From Campylobacter sp. RM12651 (GTDB taxonomy: Bacteria > Campylobacterota > Campylobacteria > Campylobacterales > Campylobacteraceae): 64,000 nucleotides of DNA. Position 1 is the stretch's first letter. Each line of letters begins with the position of its first letter. The position numbers and the translations under genes are program-made. Of this stretch, positions 33,783-40,499 are shown one piece after another. The stretch spans positions 1,364,001-1,428,000 of the forward strand of contig NZ_CP059600.1 in the NCBI RefSeq assembly GCF_022369475.1. The letters run 5' to 3'. The notes under the pieces were generated by a model. That model was not told the DNA's origin. It made no database searches and saw only the letters and a program-made list of their open reading frames with translations.

Positions 33783-33807
33783 GATTATATCCTTTTAAAA
33801 GTTAATT

Positions 33808-33941
33808 AAAACATTAAAAACCAACCCCAAAAGGAAAAATAACACCCATAATGGGAATATTATTCCCATAGGGGCAACAATTTCAGACCTAAACCACGCC
33901 GTTATCGTGGAACACAGGTGTCTGACCTACCTTTTTTGTGT
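33808..33941 (-). other. Hairpin-rich spacer including leader repeat copy 2
   Basis: Besides the repeat (33808-33852), it contains a perfect palindrome ATGGGAATATTATTCCCAT and a nested hairpin: TCAGAC/GTCTGA enclosing CCACG/CGTGG. It is far more GC-rich than its surroundings and separates the 35-aa peptide gene from the 76-aa gene, so it is likely part of their transcript as RNA structure or a processing site. Confidence 0.5.
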
Positions 33942-34049
33942 TTAAAAAGCTAGTGCTATACACCAACTACAAAACTTAGCAAACGCTAATCCAGTAGCTA
34001 GTGTTACGACACTAACTTTAAAGCAAAAATACAAAATTTCATTTGCCAT
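33942..34049 (-). CDS. 35-aa hydrophobic peptide
   Basis: I choose the ATG at 34049 because AAGGAG lies 7 bp upstream; a longer frame exists but runs through a perfect hairpin and is implausible. The peptide (starting MANEILYFCFK) is almost wholly hydrophobic, with two cysteines near the end (AKFCSWCIALAF). The ribosome site is buried in a stem. This resembles a type I toxin. Confidence 0.5.
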   Translation of the reverse strand: MANEILYFCFKVSVVTLATGLAFAKFCSWCIALAF

Positions 34050-34055
34050 TTTTTT

Positions 34056-34094
34056 CTCCTTAAAAATAAATTTAAATAAACTCATTTTTAGGAG
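34056..34094 (-). promoter_or_regulatory. Hairpin sequestering the ribosome-binding site of the 35-aa peptide
   Basis: On the minus strand CTCCTAAAAAT pairs with ATTTTTAAGGAG (one bulged A), hiding the whole Shine-Dalgarno sequence 7 bp before the ATG. Translation would need the stem to open. This is typical of type I toxin messages, and here it is seen directly in the sequence. Confidence 0.65.
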
Positions 34095-34102
34095 AATAAT
34101 TA

Positions 34103-34130
34103 CCCATTGGGGTTTTTCTCCCCAAATGGG
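34103..34130. other. Strong hairpin in the small-protein cluster
   Basis: CCCATTGGGG (34103-34112) pairs with CCCCAAATGGG (34120-34130) around a T-rich loop. It lies upstream of the 35-aa gene and could attenuate or terminate the minus transcript. An AATTATTCTC stretch follows on the minus strand, so it lacks a strong U-tract. Confidence 0.55.
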
Positions 34131-34248
34131 CTTATTTAAATTTATACCCAACACAACCGAAGTCGTGTGAGTAAAAAACTCCACTATACAAGCATTGACA
34201 ATACTAAAAAAAGATTGAAAATAATATTTGTAAGTGGAGAAATATTTG

Positions 34249-34524
34249 TTAATTTAAGAGCCATTTAGCTAGGTCTGAACCTAGCCAAATTAAAAGACCA
34301 CAAAGTGGCAAGAAAAAAGGTTCTTGCCAAAATTTTACTTTTATCTTAACCTCTTTTTCTTCTACCACTTTTTGTGGAGCAATATAAGGCACTAACGCCT
34401 TATTGGTAGGTATGTGAGAACATACCCCATGACTATCAACTAGCCATGTTTTTGCCCTTTTTTGGGCTTTTTTCTTTTTTAACTCGTTTAATTCCTCACG
34501 AGTTAAAACTTTTACTTTTGCCAT
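34249..34524 (-). CDS. 91-aa protein with C-terminal TM anchor
   Basis: Start behind AAAGGATTTAAAAATG. A strongly basic N-terminus (LNELKKKKAQKRAK), a middle with HGVCSHIP, and one C-terminal hydrophobic helix (PFFLPLCGLLIWLGSDLAKW). It is the first gene of the small-protein cluster, and its 5' leader is the folded segment at 34539-34602. Confidence 0.6.
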   Translation of the reverse strand: MAKVKVLTREELNELKKKKAQKRAKTWLVDSHGVCSHIPTNKALVPYIAPQKVVEEKEVKIKVKFWQEPFFLPLCGLLIWLGSDLAKWLLN

Positions 34525-34538
34525 TTTTAAATCCTTTC

Positions 34539-34602
34539 TAGTTCCGAAAGGGGTGGCAAATATACAATATCCCTAGAGGATAAAGTATCCCCTAAGGAAC
34601 TA
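34539..34602 (-). ncRNA. Folded leader of the 91-aa gene
   Basis: Outer stems TAGTTCC/GGAACTA and AGGGG/CCCCT enclose a small hairpin TATCC-CTAGA-GGATA. The fold is symmetrical enough to form on either strand. It lies 15 bp upstream of the minus-strand start and may control translation or encode a separate RNA. The family is unknown. Confidence 0.5.
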
Positions 34603-34647
34603 AAATAAATAAATGGTTTTTGTTTATAGATATAGTAATACCTATAC

Positions 34648-34697
34648 GGCAAGGTTGAACCATTAAACCTAACTCAAAATAGTGAGTTGCCATTTTT
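34648..34697 (+). terminator. Plus-strand terminator of a possible antisense RNA
   Basis: GGCAA (34648-34652) and TTGCC (34687-34691) enclose ACTC...GAGT and are followed by ATTTTTTT. No plus-strand gene precedes it, so it may end a short RNA starting near the TATAGTAAT at about 34632-34640, or an RNA antisense to the small-protein leader. Confidence 0.4.
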
Positions 34698-34777
34698 TTA
34701 AAAAAATTAAATTATTATATCATATATTAAATAACTATTGTTTAAAAAACAAATGCTTATTTTATTTTAAGTAAATT

Positions 34778-34797
34778 TATACTATAATTATAGTATG
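34778..34797. promoter_or_regulatory. Operator-like palindrome before the 34823 gene
   Basis: TATACTA-TAATTA-TAGTATG, with an 18-bp perfect core at 34779-34796. It is 26 bp upstream of the ATG and overlaps the likely -10. It matches the other TATACTA-N6-TAGTATA sites in 13 of 14 arm positions. Confidence 0.65.
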
Positions 34798-34822
34798 AAA
34801 ATAATTTTATGGAGTAAAATAT

Positions 34823-35290
34823 ATGTTGAAAATTATAAAAAAAGAATTTGCAATGATTTTAGAATTTTGGTTACTTATTCCCATTATATTGATTTTAATT
34901 TCATTAATTATAGCTATTCCAATAGGTGCAATGGCACATTACAAAATAATAAATGAACCACAAGAATTAATTAAACTAATATATTTATATCAACTAGGGG
35001 TATGTTTTATAATTTATTTGTTTTTTTCATTAGGGTATCTAATATCAAAAAAAATAAGAAATATATATGATGACAAAATAACTCTAGTCAAAGAAAATAC
35101 TACCAACTATAATGGTATTAATAGTAATAACGATCTTGTAAATTGTTCTTGTAATTTTCATGATTCTTCTAGTATTATTAAACATAATAATTATCGTTCA
35201 AACAATACTGATTTTTCTACATTGGCAGAGTATAACAATGGTTATTCTAGCCTATCTCTTGATTTATCAAAAAATTTATTTGATAGGTAA
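34823..35290 (+). CDS. Small two-TM membrane protein convergent with traG (155 aa)
   Basis: Hydrophobic segments cover about residues 13-39 and 54-75, then an asparagine- and serine-rich C-terminal tail of about 75 residues. It has its own palindromic operator. In SXT-like ICEs an entry-exclusion protein (Eex) lies just after traG; this gene is in that place but convergent and not recognisably homologous, so exclusion is only a hypothesis. Confidence 0.55.
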   Translation: MLKIIKKEFAMILEFWLLIPIILILISLIIAIPIGAMAHYKIINEPQELIKLIYLYQLGVCFIIYLFFSLGYLISKKIRNIYDDKITLVKENTTNYNGINSNNDLVNCSCNFHDSSSIIKHNNYRSNNTDFSTLAEYNNGYSSLSLDLSKNLFDR

Positions 35291-35356
35291 ATGTTTATAA
35301 TGAGCTTTATTATCTAATAAGGTAGATATAACTACCTTATTATTTCAAATTAATCT

Positions 35357-38300
35357 CTATCTAAAAAATTTATTAGCTACATTTGAAAGCCAAGAACCAC
35401 CATCGCTATTCCTTTTCATTAATTCATAGTTAGTTTGTTGAACTTTAAAAGAATCATTTAAAGTTTGCTCAACACTTTTAGTTCTATATCCTTTTTGTAG
35501 CATTTCGTAATCACTTACTACTTTATATTTTTCCCCATTCAATGTAATTTGCCCTTTATTATCAAGAGTTAAATCGCCTACACGCTTTGCAAGTTCTTCT
35601 TTTGAGGCAATTATATTGCCATCTTTTGCGCTTCTTAAATTACCTTCTTTATCTTTTATTGCATCAACTCTAAATTTTTCTTGTGGAGTGTTTGAAATTT
35701 CTTGCTCATTTATAAATGACCTTGTTTCATTTACGCTGCTTTGAGCATTTTCAAAATTATGTTTAAATTTGTCATAACCTGTATAATTGCTAACTCCATC
35801 TTGTGGTGCATTGATTCCTAATCCTAAAGCGTTAGAAATTTCTTTAGTATCAGTCATACCGGCTGTCATATTTCCTATTTTTGAAGCTTGATCAATATTA
35901 AATTTGATTCTGTCTTCAATGCTCATCGCACCATGTTGATTTTCATATTCTTGCAATGTAGCATTCATATAAGATGCCACTGCATTTTGGCTAATATTTC
36001 TATTTTGTGCATTTTCTGTCCCATAACTATTACCGTGTGTATAGTTTTGAACTTTTGAATGGACACCACTTTTTAAAGTAGTTATCGAGGTGTTATATGT
36101 GCTAGTATCTGTTTTTTGTTGAGTATTAGAATGAGCATCTGTTTGGTTTTCTGAATTATCTGCTTTAGTGATTGCACCAGACTTAAATGCTTTTTGAACC
36201 ATATTTTGTATATTTGTCCCTTGACTATCAGACGCTTGAGCACCTGAGCTAGTAGAACTTGATACTTGAACACTAGCATTTGCACCTTTACTTATATTTT
36301 CACTTTTGCCTACATTAGCATTTGCACCTGCTCCTGCTCCAAAACTTGCTTTTGTGTCTTCACTAAAATATTGTTTAAAGTCTGCACTTGTATTATAACC
36401 TGCATTATTTAGTTTTTGTAGTGCTTCTTCAAATGATTTTGATTCAGTCATTATTTTAGCTACTTGTTCAGTCATTTGTTTTTGCTCAGAATCAGAATAT
36501 TGTTTTGAAGTAGAGCCTGTATCAATTTTACTAAATCCTTCTTGAGAACCTGTTGTGATATTAGTATTATTTGCTTTATTAAACCCTTGTTTTACACTAT
36601 TTGTTAGCGTTTCTCCAACAGCTAGGTTGCTAAAGCTACCATCAAGCGTATGACCTGTATTTCCATATTTTTGATGGAAATTAGTTCCTTTTACTTCTAA
36701 TTCTTGCATAGTATCAGTATTACCATATCTCATCGCATAATCAACTTTTTGTCCATTAGCTACATCAGTAAAGTTTCTAGTAACACCTGTTCCATCTTTA
36801 GTATATGTGCTACTACCATCTCTAATACTTTGTGAGCCTTGCGTTGCCATACTGGTTACTTGTCTTGCACCCATCATACTTGCGCTTGAGAATTGTTGTC
36901 CTAAGCTAGTTGCAAGTTGTGTAAATGCGTATGCTGAACCTGTTGCTATTGCCATTGCTAATAATGGCACTAACCACCATAGTGTGCCTTCAAATGCAAT
37001 ATAATCTAATATTACGCCATCTAAATAATTTGAACCTATAACACTGAAAGGAGATATACCTTGCGAATTTAAATATTCAACTATTTTTTCTACTTTATCA
37101 GTAATCATAAAGTTAATTATTGCAATTATTGGATTCCATAACACTATCCACAAATGTAATGTTACGAAAGTTTTTGCAAACATAGCGTTCATAAACAATA
37201 TTGCAAATAGCATTAATAAAGGGCTTAATGCTACAACTATAACATGAACCATAGCTTTTAATTCAGGTAAATGCGTAATTGCCATTTGAGTAGATATTGT
37301 AAATTGCTCTTTTGAGTGCATTTGAGCTGTTGCTAAGCCAAAAACACTAGCTTTTGCACTAACTCCTAGCGTTTCAGCTCTATTTACAAAGCTAGTATTT
37401 AATGTATTTAGTAAAACATTGTGCTTTAATATTTCATTACTATCATCAATACCATTACTCCATAATTTTACAAAGCTATTCAATTTATTTAAAGCTTTAT
37501 CTTTTGAAAGATTATCTACAAAAATAGTTTTATATTTAGCATATAATTCTTTATCTAATTTTATATTTTTAAAATCATTTTTAATTTTTTCGTATAGTGT
37601 CTTACAAGTAACAATTCTAATTTCATTATCTTTTGTTATATAATTTACTAAAAATCCTTGATAAACACCACTTAATTTCATATTATCAATTAAGTTATTC
37701 CCCATTTGTTGATGCAAACCATTTGCTCTGCTTAAGTTTTGAAATGTTGTTCCGCCCCAAAGTAAATTATCAAGATAATTACTTGAGCTATCTATACCAC
37801 CATAACGAATTAGGCATTCATTTAAATATGTGCCTACATTATTTTGGAAAGGAGTATTGTTGTATTGTATATCATTGTAAAGCATTTTTGCCTTTAAAGG
37901 AAAAATAAATCCATTCTTAGAAAATCTATCTACCTCATCATTGACATTTTGCAAAGCTTGTTCCATGACATCTGTCATTATTCTTTCAAATGTAGTGCTA
38001 ATTTCAAGCATTTTTCCTAATCCTATAGGGATATGCGATACATTTTTTACAACATTATTTGTTTCATCTTTTATAATATAGCTATATTCTTTACCTGGTC
38101 CTGCACGAAAAAAAATCATTACTACAATTATTGAAATAACAAAAGATTTTACTATATTTACTAATATATTGGATTTTGGGTTTAATACACTCTTTATTAT
38201 TGTTACTGCTAATCCAACAACTAAACTAGCTTGAATAATTTTATTAAAGCTAGTTGTATAAAATAGCGATATGTTTTTTAGCATTTCTGCTAATGTATCA

Positions 38301-38383
38301 GCATAACCATAAACATAAATCACATTATCTTTTGCATAAATAAAACTAGAAAACAATGCAAATAAAATAATCTTTCTAATCAT
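35357..38383 (-). CDS. traG: TraG, F-type mating-pair stabilisation / pilus assembly protein
   Basis: This 1008-aa protein has a signal-like start, TM segments at about 50-65 and 80-95, then a hydrophobic block at about 375-490. This is the TraG_N layout. The C-terminal half (about 500-1008) is rich in serine, asparagine and glutamine, with repeated helical segments, as in F TraG where it acts in pilus assembly, mating aggregate stability and entry exclusion. It overlaps traH by 4 bp and ends the minus tra operon. Confidence 0.88.
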   Translation of the reverse strand: MIRKIILFALFSSFIYAKDNVIYVYGYADTLAEMLKNISLFYTTSFNKIIQASLVVGLAVTIIKSVLNPKSNILVNIVKSFVISIIVVMIFFRAGPGKEYSYIIKDETNNVVKNVSHIPIGLGKMLEISTTFERIMTDVMEQALQNVNDEVDRFSKNGFIFPLKAKMLYNDIQYNNTPFQNNVGTYLNECLIRYGGIDSSSNYLDNLLWGGTTFQNLSRANGLHQQMGNNLIDNMKLSGVYQGFLVNYITKDNEIRIVTCKTLYEKIKNDFKNIKLDKELYAKYKTIFVDNLSKDKALNKLNSFVKLWSNGIDDSNEILKHNVLLNTLNTSFVNRAETLGVSAKASVFGLATAQMHSKEQFTISTQMAITHLPELKAMVHVIVVALSPLLMLFAILFMNAMFAKTFVTLHLWIVLWNPIIAIINFMITDKVEKIVEYLNSQGISPFSVIGSNYLDGVILDYIAFEGTLWWLVPLLAMAIATGSAYAFTQLATSLGQQFSSASMMGARQVTSMATQGSQSIRDGSSTYTKDGTGVTRNFTDVANGQKVDYAMRYGNTDTMQELEVKGTNFHQKYGNTGHTLDGSFSNLAVGETLTNSVKQGFNKANNTNITTGSQEGFSKIDTGSTSKQYSDSEQKQMTEQVAKIMTESKSFEEALQKLNNAGYNTSADFKQYFSEDTKASFGAGAGANANVGKSENISKGANASVQVSSSTSSGAQASDSQGTNIQNMVQKAFKSGAITKADNSENQTDAHSNTQQKTDTSTYNTSITTLKSGVHSKVQNYTHGNSYGTENAQNRNISQNAVASYMNATLQEYENQHGAMSIEDRIKFNIDQASKIGNMTAGMTDTKEISNALGLGINAPQDGVSNYTGYDKFKHNFENAQSSVNETRSFINEQEISNTPQEKFRVDAIKDKEGNLRSAKDGNIIASKEELAKRVGDLTLDNKGQITLNGEKYKVVSDYEMLQKGYRTKSVEQTLNDSFKVQQTNYELMKRNSDGGSWLSNVANKFFR

Positions 38384-39936
38384 TTTTTACCTCCATTGTT
38401 GGTTACTATTCCTTGTTGGCTTTGCTCTTGTTTTTTAAGTGCTTCTTGAATGCTTTCAACACTTTTTGTATATTCTTCTTGAAATTGAATTCTTAATGCT
38501 TCACTTTGTTCTTCTAATTTAGATATTGCATTTTTAACTAATTCTAAGTATTTTGAATCTATCATTTCAGCAAAACCTTCTTTTTTATCAACAGAAATAC
38601 CTTTATCATTTTGTAGTTCTAATAAAAACAACTGAAATTCATTTAATTTTTCTAATAAATCATTTGAAATAATTTTTAAAGCAATGCTTTTTATTAATTT
38701 ATTGATTTGATTATTTAAGTTATCACATAAAAAGTTCTTTTTTACATTTTGACAAGCAGAATAGGATAAAGTAGTTTTTGAGTCTATATTTTTTAATACT
38801 GAATTATCATATACAATCGCATTAAAAAACTCTTTTGGTAACATAGGATAATTATTTAAAACATTTATTGAATCTGTTCCTAGCTCGTATTTAGTTGTCA
38901 TATCGTTTAGTAGAGTAAATACATTATCGCTAAGCTCTTTATATACTTTACCTATATCTTTATATATGTTTATGCTCTTATCTACCATCTCAACAGTATT
39001 CTTGCCTGTTGTATCTTGTTTTAATAGATAAATAGGTATTTTTATAGTTTGTGTGTCATCTTTGCTAAATATAATTTCAAAAATTTTTTTCATTTTATTT
39101 GAAGCATCATCTTGTATTTCAAAAGATGAATATTTTGCTTCTATTGGGACTAAATTTGTTGTTATATTTGCTTCAGTTTGCTTACGAACAATATCTACAC
39201 CAATAAGCCAAGATATTATTGCTTGATATTTTTGGTCTTCACTTGTATATTCTGATTTTTTATTAACTTTTTTAATAGACCAAAAAATAACGCTACCTAA
39301 ATTCTTAACATAGTTTGCCTTATCTTCTTTAGAAATATTTCCATTACCAAAAAAATCTCCTACTTTTCCTATTTTATCTACAACTGCATTTGTGTAAGTA
39401 TTTAAAGTTGAAGGAAAATCTTTTTCGGTTTCTTCTTTACTATTTTTATAATCTTTATTATTTCCATTATCGGTAAGAAAACCACTAATTTCATTTGCTA
39501 AGTAACCAACACCATTTGCAGCAATTGCACAAGAATCAAAGTTTAAGCTATTAATTGCATTTGATATTTGCTCTAGGCTAGATAAAATAGCATCACATTC
39601 TTTACAAAGTGTTGAAATCGCTAATTTAAAAGCGTAACCTTGAGCGTTTTGCATAATTGTCTTTAATTTATCTTTTAACTCATCAAAAGAAATAAAACTA
39701 AGACCACCTAAACCAATATCAATACCATTACAACCAGCTTTTATATGTGGTGGCTCTACATTCATTAAACTAAAAGTATCTCTTTTAAATTTTGCTACGA
39801 ATCCGCCTCCGTTAAAAAAACCATTCCTTGCATAAGCATGGTCTGCTTGATACATATTATGCGTAACACTAATATCGTGCCAAGTTAAAGCATAGGCAGA
39901 TGATAAAAAAACAAAAATAAAAGTTAGTTTTTTCAT
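38380..39936 (-). CDS. traH: TraH, F-type conjugal transfer protein
   Basis: Signal peptide (MKKLTFIFVFLSSAYA), then the TraH N-terminal pattern: GGGFVAKF, a P.I.AGCNGID.GLGGLSF segment (about 62-80), then CKECD and DSC cysteine motifs. At 518 aa it is longer than F TraH (458), with a coiled-coil C-terminus ending in glutamine-rich residues. It is an outer-membrane-associated periplasmic protein needed for pilus extension. It lies between the S26 peptidase and traG, as in MPF-F clusters. Confidence 0.9.
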   Translation of the reverse strand: MKKLTFIFVFLSSAYALTWHDISVTHNMYQADHAYARNGFFNGGGFVAKFKRDTFSLMNVEPPHIKAGCNGIDIGLGGLSFISFDELKDKLKTIMQNAQGYAFKLAISTLCKECDAILSSLEQISNAINSLNFDSCAIAANGVGYLANEISGFLTDNGNNKDYKNSKEETEKDFPSTLNTYTNAVVDKIGKVGDFFGNGNISKEDKANYVKNLGSVIFWSIKKVNKKSEYTSEDQKYQAIISWLIGVDIVRKQTEANITTNLVPIEAKYSSFEIQDDASNKMKKIFEIIFSKDDTQTIKIPIYLLKQDTTGKNTVEMVDKSINIYKDIGKVYKELSDNVFTLLNDMTTKYELGTDSINVLNNYPMLPKEFFNAIVYDNSVLKNIDSKTTLSYSACQNVKKNFLCDNLNNQINKLIKSIALKIISNDLLEKLNEFQLFLLELQNDKGISVDKKEGFAEMIDSKYLELVKNAISKLEEQSEALRIQFQEEYTKSVESIQEALKKQEQSQQGIVTNNGGKK

Positions 39937-39947
39937 AATATATCTCC

Positions 39948-40499
39948 TTAAAAAACTTCATTTCTAACTATTTGTGTCTTATCAATAAAACCAAAGTAGC
40001 GACTATCGTAACTCATTAAATGAGTTCCCATTGCGAAAAATTTATTCTTAGGTATAGCTCCATTAAAAACAAAATTTTTAATCTCTTTCCCTTTGCTATT
40101 TGTATTTTGTGCAAAACCTAAATAAACATCATTGCAAAAATACTCTTTTTCTTTAGTAACTTTTAAAATATCGCCTTCAACACATTTAATATATTTAGCA
40201 ATGTGCTTAAAGTGTTTGTTAGAATAAGGAGTTGTTTTTTCAATGATTACTATTTTGTTTTTTAGGTCTTTTAATTCTAAATTTTTATCAGTGATTTGGG
40301 TTAGAATTATTTTCTTGCCTATACTATTGCTAGTAATTAGCGTAAAAGATTTATTTAATTTTGTATTAATAAAAAAGGCTAAAAACAATATAAAAATAAT
40401 GCAAAAAATTATATTTATAATAAATATAATTCTAATATTTTTCTTGCTAAGAAGTTTGTTAATCAATGTATTAAATTGCATTTTTATAAACTTTCTCAA
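39948..40499 (-). CDS. S26-family signal peptidase of the conjugation system
   Basis: One TM segment covers about residues 22-45. A candidate nucleophile serine follows in TSNSIGKK (about Ser59). The general-base lysine is in YIKCVEGD (about Lys105), and the conserved box PKNKFFAMGTHLMSYDSRYFG sits near the end. This matches TraF/TrhF-type peptidases that process pilin in many MPF-F systems. It overlaps the traC stop region by 29 bp. The serine assignment is inferred from spacing. Confidence 0.82.
   Translation of the reverse strand: MRKFIKMQFNTLINKLLSKKNIRIIFIINIIFCIIFILFLAFFINTKLNKSFTLITSNSIGKKIILTQITDKNLELKDLKNKIVIIEKTTPYSNKHFKHIAKYIKCVEGDILKVTKEKEYFCNDVYLGFAQNTNSKGKEIKNFVFNGAIPKNKFFAMGTHLMSYDSRYFGFIDKTQIVRNEVF

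Noticed and set aside
34050-34184. Longer N-terminus for the 35-aa peptide gene (80-aa version)
   Set aside because: The extra 45 residues run through a perfect hairpin and lack a ribosome site, while AAGGAG stands before the internal ATG.
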